This document shows positions 48,033 to 59,994 of a stretch of DNA of 64,000 nucleotides, piece by piece. The notes below the pieces were generated by a model, which saw only the letters and a program-made list of their open reading frames with translations, was not told where the DNA came from and searched no databases. The stretch comes from Tamarix chinensis (Eukaryota > Streptophyta > Magnoliopsida > Caryophyllales > Tamaricaceae). The translations under genes and the position numbers were made by a program. How positions within the stretch are numbered: position 1 is the first letter of the stretch; every line of letters starts with the position of its first letter. The stretch is from assembly GCA_030549775.1 (NCBI GenBank), contig CM060177.1, positions 70,477,638-70,541,637 of the forward strand, written 5' to 3'.

Positions 48033-49205
48033 TAAAAAATTACATGAGTTAGGGTTGTCAGATCCGTTCTATTGGATGATAATAGTGGCTTGGATTGTTT
48101 TTCTCTGAAAGGCACTTCATATTTTTCTAATGGTTTGATAATATTGGTCAAGTGCATTTAGCCTTGAGAGGTGTTGGGTCTGTTCCACCATAAGATAATA
48201 ATGGCTCAAGTGTGTTGCCTTTGAGGGATGTTTAAGACCATTCCATCGGTTTAAAAATAGTGGGGCTCTTAAACTCAAAATGATCCCAAATATGATCTTA
48301 AGATAAGAATAATAAATAAGATATTAGTAATTTAAAGTAAAAGATTACGTGAAAAAGGACCTAGTTTCATTCCACCAGACGATAATAGTGGCTCAAGTGT
48401 GATTTTCCCTAAGAGGTGCTTTATACGGTTCCATCAGCTTAAGAATAGTGGTTAGGTGCATTTTACCCTAAGAGGCATTGGGTCCACTCCACTAGATGGT
48501 AATAGTGGCTTAGGTATGTTGACCTTGAAAGGTACTTCAAACCTTTCTACTAGTTTAAGAATTAGGAGGTCTCTAAACTCAACATAAATAAGAATATGGA
48601 TGTTGATTGTAACTAAATATGGAATTCTAGGATTAATAGCGATCTTACATTATGTTACCATGCTCATTTATGATTCCATCTGATTGACATTTTCAATGTG
48701 ACCTTTCTTTGACTGTATTGTTACTTACACAGTATGTAGTATGCTGGTCATCCATTTTATGGTTGTTACTCATTCACACAATTATAGGACCCATTTGAGT
48801 TTGTGTAGGTCATTAAGTACCTACTAGACAATTATGTTGATTATGATGATTTAATTAGGGCTTAATAATTATATCTTATGTTTAGGGTTTGAGAATCAAA
48901 GAGTTATGTTATCTGGTTCTTATTTTAAACTAGATACCGTTTTGACATTTATCTTAGGATATTCACTTTATGTATTTGGATCTCATTTTTAGAGTTAGCC
49001 TCCAAAACTCTTACTTATATTTATGAAATTTTTCCCGTTATATGTTTATTATGGTTTGCCTCATAAGTTCTTTTTTTCCCTATAATTGGTGTGAGAATGG
49101 ATTGTAAGCAGACTTATGTTAATTAAGGTGGTAACACCCATTTATGTTTGTCTTATGCTTCAGTTTAAATGAAAAGTTTTAGATGATAAATTTAGGGGCT
49201 TATAA
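48033..49205 (+). repeat. Long LTR 'J', part 3 (sub-repeats and 3' end)
   Basis: After element 4, J continues with at least four sub-repeats built on 'ccacca.ataataatggctcaag' and 'accattcca.cggttta..aatagtgg' (anchors 48075, 48193, 48381, 48495), then the 'gtagtatgctggtcatccattttatgg' region shared with LTR A (16510) and the 'ggtggtaacaccc' end, finishing near GGGGCTTATA. The three J parts sum to about 4.0 kb. Confidence 0.7.
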
Positions 49206-49359
49206 GTTGTTATTAGATCCTTTGTTTTGATTACCTTGTTTTGTTTTCATGAAATTCAATTTTCAAGAAATCATCCATTTGATTTTACCCGTCTATTTTA
49301 TATTTTAAAAATATTATTTCTTCAAAAACCTATATTACCTTGTAAGAAATTGATTAAAG
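49206..49359. other. Short non-coding stretch, nothing recognised
   Basis: AT-rich, between the end of LTR J and the inverted repeat copy. The 74-codon frame at 49227-49451 has no motif. Confidence 0.4.
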
Positions 49360-49740
49360 GTGGTGTGGCTATAGCCAACAAACAATTTCAACCCCCTTTA
49401 TGGTCAACTATAATATTGGTAAATAAGGGTATCATCTATACCAATGATTGAGAGGGCTTACGTTTATTTAACTAGCTCACAAATAAAAAAAATAAATTAA
49501 TAAATAAAAAATCTAAATCTCACAAAGATAAATACAATAATAGGGGTTTTTAAAAATAAAAAGAATAAATAAAATAAAATAATAATAATAGATGATTGCA
49601 AATATGATAAATGTGCTAGAAAAATTAAAATCCACCACTATATTAGGTCAAAAGATAATAATAATTTCTAAGTCATCTTTTAATCATGATAAGGAGACTA
49701 ACCAAGTTATAAGCTAAAAAAATATATATATGCCTTATAT
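49360..49740 (-). repeat. Dispersed repeat, inverted relative to 10795-11180
   Basis: The reverse complement partner of 10795-11180, with matching 'ggctatagcca', 'tatttaactagct', 'ggggtttttaaaaata', 'atatgataaatgtgctag' and 'ccaccacta.attaggt' segments in order. Not coding. Possibly the non-coding internal region of a Tat/Athila-type gypsy element; low confidence in that name. Confidence 0.55.
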
Positions 49741-51389
49741 TATTTTTTAAAAGTACCAATATTAAATCCTATTAAACATTAGTAGTATAGTATTAAAAAT
49801 CAGCCCCTATATTTTACTATATTTAATGCATTAAGCACAAGTGGAGTATGTCAATCTAATTACCCATACAATTACAATAAGTATGTCTAAGTATATTTCT
49901 CTCCTTTGACCCACACGTATCTAAATGTTTCACTACTTTGGTTAGAATCATGAAACTATTAAGTTAATTGATATCTAACCTAGCTGCAATTTATACCTAT
50001 AAATTCTAGCATATTTATATGGTCACCTAGCAGGTATATAATTCTACATACTATTATGATGAGAAACACCATAACAAGGTATGCATTATATAAATCATAC
50101 TTGATAGAATCCTATATATAAATGATAGCAATTAAAATAGAGTCAAAGAACAATATCATGAGACAAATAAAAATAATATTATACTTCAAACCATAATTAA
50201 GGGTTTCAATCTATACCCTATTAATAAATAAGTAGACAATTATAAAAATCATATTAATTACATAAGAACACATATATTAAAAATTTATATAAGAAAATTA
50301 ATTATGGATAAAAGTTTAAAATTTTATTTAGGGGAAAAATTACTAAATTTCATCTGTAATAAATCTTTTTGGTCTCTTTTTCTCTTTTTCTCTCTCCCCT
50401 AATCTGTGTAGAATTTTGTGTTTTTTTTTTCTCTTTGCATCTGATTGTACTGACCAACCACATGTTAGGCCTCTACTTCTACTGCCATCCTCCTCCCCTT
50501 TTTTGCTATAGACTTTTTTTTTACTTTTATTAACTTTTCTCTTTTTTTCTATCTTCATCATGTTGTGTTGCCTGGCTTATTTTTTTTGTCATTTTTTTCT
50601 TCTCCTCCTCTCTCTCATTGGTCACTCCCTCTCTCATTTTTTGTTCGTTGGCCCTTCAACTTTCCTAGTTTGTTAGCTTCCTACCAATTACATTTGACCA
50701 TCCTTGTCCTCTATCAACAACTTTTCTCATTGTTGCATCTCCTTTTGATTTTCTTTTCCTCTATGACCACCCTCTACTACTTCTCTTCCCTCACTCTTCT
50801 TTTGTTTTATAACTATTTTTTTTCTTTCTCATAACCTCTATGCATCGCCTACTTCCTCTTCTTCTATTTTTCCCTTTTGGGCCTTTGGTTCTTTGGACCT
50901 TTGGTCCAAAAGGACCAAAATATTATTATTTTTACCTATAAAATAAAATTAGAAAAATTAATAAGTAATCTTATACTTTAAATTTATTTAATTTATATCA
51001 CTTTAGCTTAAATAATAAAATTTATACGACTATTATCACTTAAGCATAATATTATAATTATTTTTATGTATTTCTCAAATAAAAGACCATAAACTAAGAC
51101 TAAAGGGGCATAAAATATGTAAAAATATATACTCATCAAAAGGGTTGCTTAGGTGGCCTCTAAAGGTGTTATGTATGATACATGCTAGTAAATTAGGAAT
51201 TTTTTTTCTTCCTAATGCATTTAATGTCTTACAACTAGCTTTTCGTGACAATGAATAATCAAATAGGATGCTTGGAGGAGGTATTTGAAGCCTTTATGGA
51301 GTTCACTCAATGTTAGCCTCAACCTCCACTCCCAACTCGGCATTACCCATAGGAATGTATTATAGAAGATTAGCTTTAGAGGGTTACTG
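49741..51389. other. Non-coding repeat-like DNA with pyrimidine-rich block
   Basis: 49741-50340 is AT-rich spacer. 50353-50880 is strongly pyrimidine-rich and could be U3 of the missing 5' LTR of element 5. A palindrome-like cluster of 'cctttggtcc' and 'ggaccaaa' lies at 50879-50922. 50923-51389 is AT-rich. The small frames at 50343-50561 and 50565-50834 come from the CT-rich composition. Confidence 0.4.
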
Positions 51390-52340
51390 GACACCACACT
51401 CAACTCTACATCGGTGATGAGGATTTCGTCATCCTAGAGAGATGGATTTGGGACATGGATAGGACCTATGAGGCAGTCAATTATCCACCTGCTAGGTAGG
51501 TGAGCATAGCAACATTATTTCTCCATGGAACCATAAATGCCTAGTAGGTAATCCTTCATGCATAGGGAGAGCTTCTAATCACTTCAAGATGGTGATTAGT
51601 ACAAAGTTATATCTAGAGAGCCTTAAAAAGATACAAAAATTCATGAAGTAGACTACAAGAGACATGACAATGAGATAGTATCGTGCCTAATTTACAAAGC
51701 TACTGATGTTTACACTTGGCATAGCAACTTGGGAGTCGACATTTGTCATTGAGTTCGAGCAAGAGCTCCATTTTAGCATCTACAGGATAATAGGTGTCAT
51801 TTCCTTCTAGGACTTGGACACCTTGTATGAGTGGCTATATGTCCCTATTACTATGGTACAAGAGTAGGATCCTATTCTAGGGATGAAGAAGTTGGAGACA
51901 TAGGAATCTAAAGGTAAAATTATGTTTTAGGGAGATTGACCTCTGAGTATGCATTTGAGACGCCAAAAGATTGGTAAGAAAAAATATATAGGATCGCCAA
52001 GCTGCTTTTTCTATCTCATTTGCAGTAAAGATCAATTAAGATAAAATTTTTGGGGAGTAGTTATTCTATATTGGGCTTGCGGTTAGTTAGGCCACTGATT
52101 GTTTGAGTGTTAGCACCAAAAGGGCTAATTATAGCCTAAGGGTGGTTAGTTTCAATATAGGGGAACGTTGGTGCTCCAATAGTAGGCCTAGTAGCCTCTG
52201 CCATAGTATTTTTAAGAGAGGGCACCTATCCTAATAGGGTGCACAATCTAGTGAAACTCGGGGGAGAACACATGGGTCTCACCCATTCCCTTAGATTGGA
52301 GGTTAGGCTAAGGGTGATAAAAGGTATCAAGGAAAATAAT
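51390..52340 (+). pseudogene. gag remnant of element 5 (Tekay/Del-like)
   Basis: Fragments across frames: an N-terminal core near 51437-51540 (LERWIWDMDRTYEAVNYPPA) and a clearer piece at 51667-51870 (the MTMR.YRA.FTKL segment, then GIATWESTFVIEFEQELHFS and DLDTLYEWLYVPITMVQE). The second piece resembles Tekay/Del gag, with the conserved 'FEQGLHPSI.RII' region decayed. A knuckle around 52180-52230 is barely recognisable. Upstream no 5' LTR or PBS could be placed. Confidence 0.7.
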
Positions 52341-52429
52341 AGGGTGAACTGTTAGGTAAGAATCTAAATGTTATTAGCTAGGTAGAGGATGATTGGTAGT
52401 TGGATGTTGTCTTTAGTATGTTTACCATC

Positions 52430-52760
52430 CTATCATTACCAATGCATGTGTTGTTTGATTCAAGTACTTCTTGATCGATTGTACCTACTGCCTTTATTGC
52501 TAGAGCTGCCCCATCTCCATCTATTAGTGTAGTTATATCTATGACGTTACCCTCCAAGGATAGATTGGATTGCACTAGGATCTACACGAGTTTGACCATA
52601 GAAATAGGTGGGGGTAAACATCCTAGTGGACTTGGTCAAGATGGACCTACGAGACTTTGATGTCATCTTGAGGATTGATATGTTGGGAAAAAACTATGTA
52701 GTGATAGAGTGTACGCAGGAACATGTAGTGTTTTGTGGACCTTAGAGTATAAGGGTGTCC
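52430..52760 (+). pseudogene. Protease remnant of element 5
   Basis: MHVLFDSSTS (about 52440-52470) corresponds to the LFDSGAS active site with Gly replaced by Ser. VDLVKMDLRDFDVILRIDML and VVIECTQEHVVF (52628-52735) match the end of the Tekay/Del-type protease (normally FDVILGMDWL). The spacing fits the family. Reading requires frame changes. Confidence 0.75.
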
Positions 52761-52929
52761 TATAAGAGGTGTAAGCCTACACCTATAACAAAGGTTGTGT
52801 CTTCCTATATGTTTTACTCCTTCGTGTAGAGTGGTTACACTATATACCCGTGTAGTGATCAAGAGTTGAATAAGGATGTGAAAATTATAGAAGATATTCA
52901 AGCTAGTTTCTTAGGACTTCTTAGAAATA

Positions 52930-53800
52930 TTCCTGAAGAAGAAACCTGGTATGTCGCTAATGCGAGAGATTGAATTTACCATCGAGCTAGTACTAGGGAC
53001 AAAGTTAGTATTGAAGGCACCTTATCGAATACTACAATTAGAGTTGTGGGAGTTGAAGACTTAGTTGGAGGAGATTATGGCTCATGGTTAGGTCCACCTA
53101 AGTGTGTCTCCATAGGGAGCCCTAGTTTTATACATGAAGAGGAAGGATGCGAGCCTTCATTTGTATATTAACTATCAAGATCTGAACCAGTTGACAATGA
53201 AGAACTGATACCTGCTTTTGAAGATTGAAAACCTCTTTAACTAGCATTAAGGTGATACAATCTTCTCAAAGATCAATATGAGGTTGAGTTACCACCATCT
53301 GTGCATTGTAGATGTAGAGATCATGAAGAAAATGTTTAAGATATGGTACAAGCACTATGAGTTTACAATGATGCCTTTTGGTCTCATCAATGCACTTTCC
53401 ATCCTTATGGACTTGATGATGAGGATTTTTTTTACTATTCCTTGACCATTTTTAGTTTTGTTTATTGATGATATTCTGGTGTACTCTTAGAGTAAAGAGG
53501 AGCACAAGCATACACACAATCTTGTCGCTCCTTAGATAACATAGGCTATATGCCAAACTATCCAAGTGTGAGTTTTGGCTTTAGAAGTTTACCTTTTTAG
53601 GACTTGTAATGTCAACAGGAGGAGACTTTGTAGATCTAGAGATGATTGTGGTAGTTACAGAGTGGAAGGCACCTACCAACATTTCTGAGATTCATATTTT
53701 TAGATGTTTAGCTAGGTACTATATGCACTTTGTTCAGGATTTTTTCAACGATAACTATACCCTTGAAATGCATTTTGACAAAGACTACTAGGTTTTAGTG
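52930..53800 (+). pseudogene. Reverse transcriptase remnant of element 5
   Basis: REIEFTIELVLGTKLVLKAP (52963 onwards), LVLYMKRKDASLHLYINYQD (53125-53185), ENLFN and TIFSKINMRLSYHHLCIVDV (53260-53310), YEFTMMPFGLINAL (53358-53400), then FIDDILVYS (53463-53489) as the catalytic Y/F-x-DD. The thumb at 53560-53760 reads KCEFWL, FTFLGLVMSTGG and an APTNISEIHIFRCLARYYMH segment. Several stops. Confidence 0.85.
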
Positions 53801-53859
53801 GGATGATACCTACAAAGGCATGTTTCAAGAGTTTAAGGAGCATCTGAATATATGATTGA

Positions 53860-54245
53860 TTTTGACTCTACCAACGGGATCAAATAGATTTGTGGTCTAT
53901 AGTGATGCGTCTAAGTATACGTTAGGTTATGTGTTGAGGTAGCATGGTAAGGTAGTTGCTTATGCTTCTCATCAGTTGAAGCAACATAAGCATACTTACT
54001 AAACATATGATTTAGGGTTGGCTGTGGTCATCTTCATATTGAATATTTGGACTCATTATTTATATGATACATAATGCAAAATTTTGACCAGCTATAAGAG
54101 CTACAAGTATATATTCAAGTAGAAGGAGTTGAATATGAGGCAAAGGAGATGGTTAGAGTTGGTAAAGGACTACAATATTGAATTGATCTACTATGAGGGT
54201 AAGGCTACTGTTATTGTGGATTCCTTCAGTAGGAATCATACTCTT
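53860..54245 (+). pseudogene. RNase H remnant of element 5
   Basis: FVVYSDASKYTLGYVLR, HGKVVAYASHQLKQHKHTY and YDLGLAVVIFILNIWTHYLY (53889-54065) are followed by KELNMRQRRWLELVKDYNIE and YYEGKATVIVDSFSRN (54126-54236). It is the same domain type as in element 1 but a different copy. Isolated stops at about 53941, 54000 and 54075. Confidence 0.85.
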
Positions 54246-54559
54246 TGAATTCTTGTGTGGTGGCTAAATGGTCACTTGAGAAGCTCAATGAGATGGGGGT
54301 GGAACTAATCCAGTAAGGTGACTTGGAGGTTCTTATCGGTGCATTAACAATTACGTTAATGGTGTTTGATGGATTTTGAAATAGGAAACCTAAAAATGTT
54401 AGGCTAGGGAGGATGCGATAGAAGATATAATATGGTTGAGTCAAGGATTTTTAGATTTATGAGGATGGTAGCATTTGCTATTAGTGACATTAGTGTGTAC
54501 CTTAGGGTTGCCTTGATCTAAAGAGCTAGACTTTAGAGGAAGGTAACCGTACTCCCTAT

Positions 54560-55740
54560 TTTGTTCACCTAAGAGGGGATAAGGTATAGAAGGACCTTGA
54601 ATAGATTTATTAGTGGCCTAACATAAAGTGAGAATTAGTGGAGTTCTTGCTAAGATGTTTAACCTATTAGACGTTTAAGATAAAGAATCACAAACCTATT
54701 GGTTTAATCCAGTCTTGGGATGTGCCAAGATGGAAATGAGACACCATTTCTATAGATTTCGTGAGTGGAATAAAAACTACTCATAATGGGTGTGCATAAT
54801 TTGGGTAATTGCTTATAGGTTTACTAAATCAATAGTTTTCATATCGATGAGGTTGACTCAAAGTAAGGATCAGCTGGTTGATGCTTTCATGAGATTGGTA
54901 GTGAGTAGGCATTATAGGTATAGTCTCTAATAGGAATTAGAGATTTCTTACATACTTTTGGGGGAAGTTGTAGGAGGCTATGGATATGAATTTAAGTATG
55001 AGTACTACCTTTCAATTAGATATAGATAGACAAACTGAGAGGACAATCCAAATATTCAAGGATATGCTACGGGCTTGTGTTATAGATTTCCAAGGAAGTT
55101 GGGATGATTGCCTTCATTTGGTGGAGTTCTCGTACAATAAAACTTGTCATACTAGTATAAGTATGACACTGTTGAGGCACTATATAGACACAAGTGTTGA
55201 ATGCCTTTATGTTGGAGCAAAATTATCAAGACTATTATACTTATACTGGATAAGATCAAGAAGACAACTCAGCAGATTTTGTTGATTTAGGACAAGATGT
55301 TGGTAACTCAGAGTTGATTGAAGAGCTATGTGGATTAGAGGAGTTATAGTGATGGTTTTAAGGTAGGAGATAACAATTTGTTGAAGTCCTCTCCCACAAA
55401 AGGGGTGAAGAGATTTGGTAGGAAGGGAAGCTAAGGCTGAGGTATATTAGTCTATATGAGGTTCTCAAAAGAGTGGGTAAGGTTACTTATCACTTGGAAC
55501 TTTTGCCATAACTAGCCTGAGTTCATAACATCTTCCACATCTTGTAGTTGAGAAATTATGTTATAAGGAGAGGCCTTTGCAGATTCATGACACCAAGATA
55601 CGCCAAACCTTGAAGAATTCAATTTTGCTCGTATGTATCAACTCCTTTAGATTTGAACACCTATACCACCTTCCCTTGCATCCTTCTTCTCTCCATCCCC
55701 AACCATGAATTTTGACATTGGGGATAGAGTTTTCTTTTAA
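54560..55740 (+). pseudogene. Integrase and C-terminal remnant of element 5
   Basis: The zinc-binding part is frameshifted (54600-54700; CL.CQTFKIKNHKPIGLIQ). The core reads RWKWDTISIDFVSGIKTTHN at about 54731-54790 with the first catalytic Asp. 54980-55285 is open and holds the third catalytic residue in QLDIDRQTERTIQIFKDML, then ACVIDFQGSWDDCLHLVEFS. A C-terminal part at 55440-55640 has a VHNIFHIL-like segment and RPLQIHDTKIRQTLKNSI-like chromodomain start in shifted frames. Tekay/Del chromoviruses carry such a chromodomain. Confidence 0.8.
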
Positions 55741-55751
55741 GGGGGTAATGA
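55736..55751 (+). other. Polypurine tract of element 5
   Basis: TTAAGGGGGTAATGA lies immediately before TGTAATAGT, the LTR start at 55752. This junction shows which way the long-LTR family points. Confidence 0.75.
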
Positions 55752-56460
55752 TGTAATAGTCTAAAATTTTATTTACGATTTATTAAAATTTTAAACTAAT
55801 CTAATTTCTAATAGTTAGTTTTTTTTATTGTAACCTAATCTCAACCATAGAAAATTTCTAGATTAAATTTTCCAAAATATTAAACCTAATCTTAAAAAAA
55901 ATTATAAATTAAAAAATTATCCTTTTCTTTTTCCCTTTTCCCTTTCCCCTTTTTCTTTTCTCTCCTTTTTCCATTTATTTTCCTCATTTCTCTTTTTCCT
56001 TGTTCCTGAGAGGTGTTTTAGACCATTCTATTTGTTTAGTAATCGTGGAGCTCTTGAAATCATTGTAAACCCATATATGATCTTGAAATAAGAATAAAAA
56101 ATAATACACTAATCATTTAAAGTGGAAGATTATGTGAGTTAAGACCTAGTTCCATTCCATTAGATGATAATAGTGGTTCAGGTGTGTTTTTCCCCTAAAG
56201 ATGCTGTAGATTATTTCACCGATTTAAGAATAGTGTTTGGGTACATTTTCCTTTGAGAGTTGTTGGGATTATTCCACTAGACAATAATAGTGGCTCATAT
56301 ATGTTGTTCCTAAGAGGTGCTAGAACCGTTCCACTAGTTTAAGAATTATAGGGTCCTTCAACTAAATATAAATAAGAAAATGGGTGATGATTGTAGCTAA
56401 TGATGCAATTCTAGAATCGGTATTTATCTTAAATTATGTTACCATGTTCGTTTATGATAA
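55752..56460 (+). repeat. Long LTR 'F', 3' LTR of element 5, internally deleted
   Basis: Starts TGTAATAGTCTAAAATTTT, has a short pyrimidine-rich U3 (55920-56005), then jumps directly to the sub-repeats ('gagaggtgttttagaccattc' at 56008; 'gataatagtgg' at 56166 and 'aataatagtggctca' at 56284). Compared with LTR A, about 1.7 kb between U3 and sub-repeats is missing. It stops near 56460 without a terminus. Confidence 0.8.
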
Positions 56461-56773
56461 CAACTTATATCACCCAAAAAACCAAAACAGAAAGGTTAGT
56501 ATAAAATGAGTGAATGAAATTATAATGGTAAAATGGCAACTTTTCGAAGAATAAAAACTTAAATTGGTAACTACCATAGGGGGAAGTGGCACTGGCTCAT
56601 AGGGGTCAAATGGATGAATTTTATACATTCTATGAAAATCACAGGGAAAGAAAGGAATAAGGAGATAGATATAGAAAGTCCTAGTTTTTTCCTCTCATTA
56701 AGTTGAGGAATATTTTGGAAAATAATATGATGTTGCATAGAAAATAATTTAATAGAAAATTCATTTGTAAGTT
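56461..56773. other. Non-coding spacer, nothing recognised
   Basis: Purine-rich AT sequence between LTR F and the copia LTR. No open frame and no repeat partner found in the window. Confidence 0.4.
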
Positions 56774-57007
56774 TGTGAGAGTATAAATGAGATGTAGTAT
56801 GATAGAGTAATTGGTCAAGAAATCACTCAAGATCCCATCTAATCTGCTATGGACCTTGATCCATAATTTTAGCTACTGAATTTGCTTGATTATTAATTTT
56901 GTATTCGTTTTAATTCATTCTTTTGTAATTACTATATTGAACATTATACCTATAAATAGGAATAAAGAATATCACCTAAATTGTGATGACTTTCATACAT
57001 ATCTACA
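56774..57007 (+). repeat. 5' LTR of a Ty1/copia element
   Basis: About 234 bp, from TGTGAGAGTATA to ATCTACA, followed directly by the PBS. A TATA box (CTATAAATAGG) sits at 56950-56960. The size and 'aagaaatcactcaagatcccat' part suit a small-LTR copia lineage (Ale/Ivana-like). The left boundary is inferred from TG and spacing. Confidence 0.65.
56951..56958 (+). promoter_or_regulatory. TATA box of the copia 5' LTR
   Basis: TATAAATA about 50 bp before the LTR end, a usual distance for short copia LTRs. Confidence 0.5.
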
Positions 57008-57019
57008 TGGTATCAACCT
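57008..57019 (+). other. Primer binding site of the copia element
   Basis: TGGTATCAACCT begins directly after the LTR; the first eight bases equal the initiator-Met tRNA PBS. Confidence 0.7.
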
Positions 57020-57109
57020 TTCGATCCTAAACCTAATTCTTCTAAATTTCTTCCCCCCCTCTCTTCTTCTCCATGATAGAAACTTCATCCCCTAACCTTT
57101 TCTCTTTTT

Positions 57110-58060
57110 CATTCGTGACTATGATTCATATGATCATGATTCGCCTCACTTCCGCCAATTATCTCTTATAGAAGAATCAAATTACCTTAGCCCTTATTTG
57201 CAAAAATCTCATTAGGTATGTTGATGGCTCTGACCTTCTGCCATCTTCCACCAGTGGCGAGACCGGTGCGAAAACTTCTAATCCTAAATTTTGAGAGTGA
57301 CAACAATAGGATCAATGCCTCAAGAGTCTCTCCTCTTATCTCTCAGTGAAGAAGCCATGTTTGAAGTGATAGGGTGCACTAGCTATTGATCAGTGTGGGA
57401 AGCCCTTGAGTATGCCTTTTGAAATGATGCGAGGTCTGCGAAATTCAAAATCAAAGATGAATTTCATATTCCAAGAGGACTCTATCCAATCACTAAATAT
57501 GGGTGCCACTTTAAGTCCTTATGTGATCAATTGCCTACTATGGGTTCTCTCGTGCATAAGTTAGATAAATCCTATTGGTTTTAATCCAACCTAGATCTGC
57601 CATTTGAAAGCTTTTCAACCTCTCAAATGCCCATCAAGTGGTCATTAAAATCTTTTATGATTGCAGTTAGCTATGAAATCTTTTAGAAATCCATGGCGTA
57701 TCATGTCTCTCCGATGGTGTTTCAAGCTCAATCTACCACGTTCGTATCGTAACCTTATTAACCTTCCTTCCCTCCTTTCGGTAGCCAGACTAATGACTCT
57801 AGTGGTGGAAATATTAATTTTAGACAAGGGCTTGCTAATAGGCCCTCTAATGGGGGGAATCACAATTATGATTAACATAGAAGGGGTCATGATCTTAATC
57901 TACAGACTCCATATTGTTTAATAAGTTGTACATACAACCATTTTGCTAATAAATGTGGAGATTTCATTGTTATTTGCAAATTAGCAAACTGTGCTCAACT
58001 TGCCGAGTCTTTTGCAACTATTTGTAACATTAGGCCAAGCCCATATTATGAATATAATTG
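57110..58060 (+). pseudogene. copia gag remnant
   Basis: Readable pieces: RLTSANYLL followed by an LALICKNLIRYVDGSD segment (57145-57235), LKSLLLSLSEEAMFEVIGCT (57320-57380), SVWEALEYAF and ARSAKFKIKDEFHIPRGLYP (57391-57490), SLVHKLDKSYW (57548-57580), a Gly/Asn-rich linker (57800-57890) and a knuckle-like C...C...NHFANKCG (57912-57960) needing a one-base shift. The order matches copia gag of the UBN2/DUF4219 type. Many stops. The reading frames at 57645-57921 on both strands are parts or shadows of this. Confidence 0.8.
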
Positions 58061-59342
58061 GTATTTAGATACTAGATAAATGACACATATGATCTCTTAC
58101 CTCTCTAGACTCCACTCAACTATATATTGGTAATGAATGTGTTATGGTTGGAATCGGTAACACTTTATCTATTTCAGATATTAGTTGTCGTCATTTATCT
58201 AATTCCATTAAGCTATTGAATATGTTGGTCGTACCAAGTTTAAAAAAGAACTTGGTCTCTATTAGCTAGTTAACTAATTATTACTGATAACTCATTTGTT
58301 GTTCAAACACATGCAATGGGATAAATTATGGGCAAAGATAGATGTGATCAAGGTCTATATGTTTTGGAACAAGGAGAAGTTACATTTGTTTCTATGTTAA
58401 ATTATAATAAATTGCATGGTTTTTTAAACTATGGCACTCTCACTTAGGCCACATTACCTTAGATACTATTTTTATGTTGAACAAAATGGGACATTAATCC
58501 GTTACATCCATTTTCATTGCTCATATTGTTTGTCAATATTATAAAATGATAAAAGTAAGCATTTACTATTTGTTCTTAATGAGAAAAACTCTGAGTAAGT
58601 TCTTGATTTAATATACTATGATTTGTGGAGGCCCATATTAATTAAATTTATTGTAGGTTTTTACCATTATGCCATTTTTTTCGACAACTACTCACGTTTT
58701 GCTTGGTTTATACGACTTCAGTTGGGTTTCTACAATATTTTTTTTCAAATTTAAGGCCTTTGTTGAAAATTAGTTTGCTTATCTCATTAATGTCTCTCGC
58801 AGTTATGGTGGAATAGAATTCACTAACAATTGTCTTCAAGAATTATTTTACTTGAATGGTATTCATCATACTATATCTTACCCACATACACATGCTCAAA
58901 ATGGTTATACCAAAAGAAACCATCGACTTATCATTGAAACTCGTCTTGCAATGATTTTTCACTTGACACACCCTTAATTTATTAGATGGGGGTTTTAGTG
59001 TCGTAGTTTACACTATTAACTGCCTTCCATCTCCATTATTGGTTAAAAAACCTCCCTTTGAAATATTATTTTTAGTTGCTCCTAATTATGTTAACTTTCA
59101 CCCTTTTGGTTGTCATGTTTTTCCTTGTCTTTGTGAGTATCCATAGGATTAACTATCATCACAGAGAATTCCTTGTATCTTAATTGGATATAGTAACAAT
59201 CATAATGGTTTTTAATGTTTGGATCCTTCCACATCATGAATTTACATCACACAAAATGCTCAATTTGATGATGCTAATTTTCTCATGTCTAGAATTATTT
59301 CAACTCCACAGGCTAGTTTGGATTTTAAAATTTTTTATGAGC
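58060..59342 (+). pseudogene. copia protease-integrase remnant, cut by LTR D
   Basis: The protease active site WYLDTR at 58060-58078 (normally WxxDSGA or D-T-G-A) is followed by a stop. The integrase zinc-binding part has LWHSHLGHITLDT-like sequence at 58420-58460. The core is at 58790-58960: SRSYGGIEFTNNCLQELFYL and GIHHTISYPHTHAQNGYTKR, where the catalytic Glu (normally G-x-x-E-R) appears as Lys. The post-core reads VAPNYVNFHPFGCHVFPCLC (59079-59140), then QASLDFKIFYEPM at 59309-59347. Reverse transcriptase is not in the window because LTR D interrupts here. Confidence 0.85.
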
Positions 59343-59994
59343 CTATGTGTAACACCCCAAAATTCACTAATTTTTTTTTCTTTAAAACGGAAGCAATTAA
59401 GATAGAAACACTTAAAACCTGTGAATTCTGGGAATGTTACCGCCACACTTCGTACCAGACCGGTTCTCTCCGACCGTTCTAGTGCCAAGTGCTAGGGCTA
59501 AAGAAAAGATTTACGTTCAATTCAAATTAACAATTCATAAAAGAATTCGAAATATCATACAACAAAATCAGAGTATGCATAAACGTTTATTAACACTTGT
59601 AACTTCCAAATAGAAATGCATTTAAACAAGATAAAACCTGATGGGTCAAATTCCGGATTGCCTACTCACTCAAGTCAGGCCTGCCACCCCAAAACAGTCT
59701 CTGATCTAAAACCTGCACAAGAGGTCTGCTCCCCACCATCGGTGGATCATCACAAGACCCATCAACCAAGGTAGTATCAGTACGGGTCTAGTACTGAGTA
59801 AGGTGACTTGATCACTAAGGCCAACACATAAACATATAAGCCATGCAGAAAAATAGAAGAACACAATCATAAATGCATATGATCAACCAGGTAAAAGTAC
59901 AAAGGCCCAATTGTAGTCCAGATTAATCATTTAATTGATCTCTTATTAGAATTCGATTCACACCATGCCTTTTATCAATCCATGTGAGCACAGG

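Noticed and set aside
56886..57095. 69-codon frame over the copia LTR end
   Set aside because: It crosses the LTR, TATA box and PBS, and is therefore non-coding.
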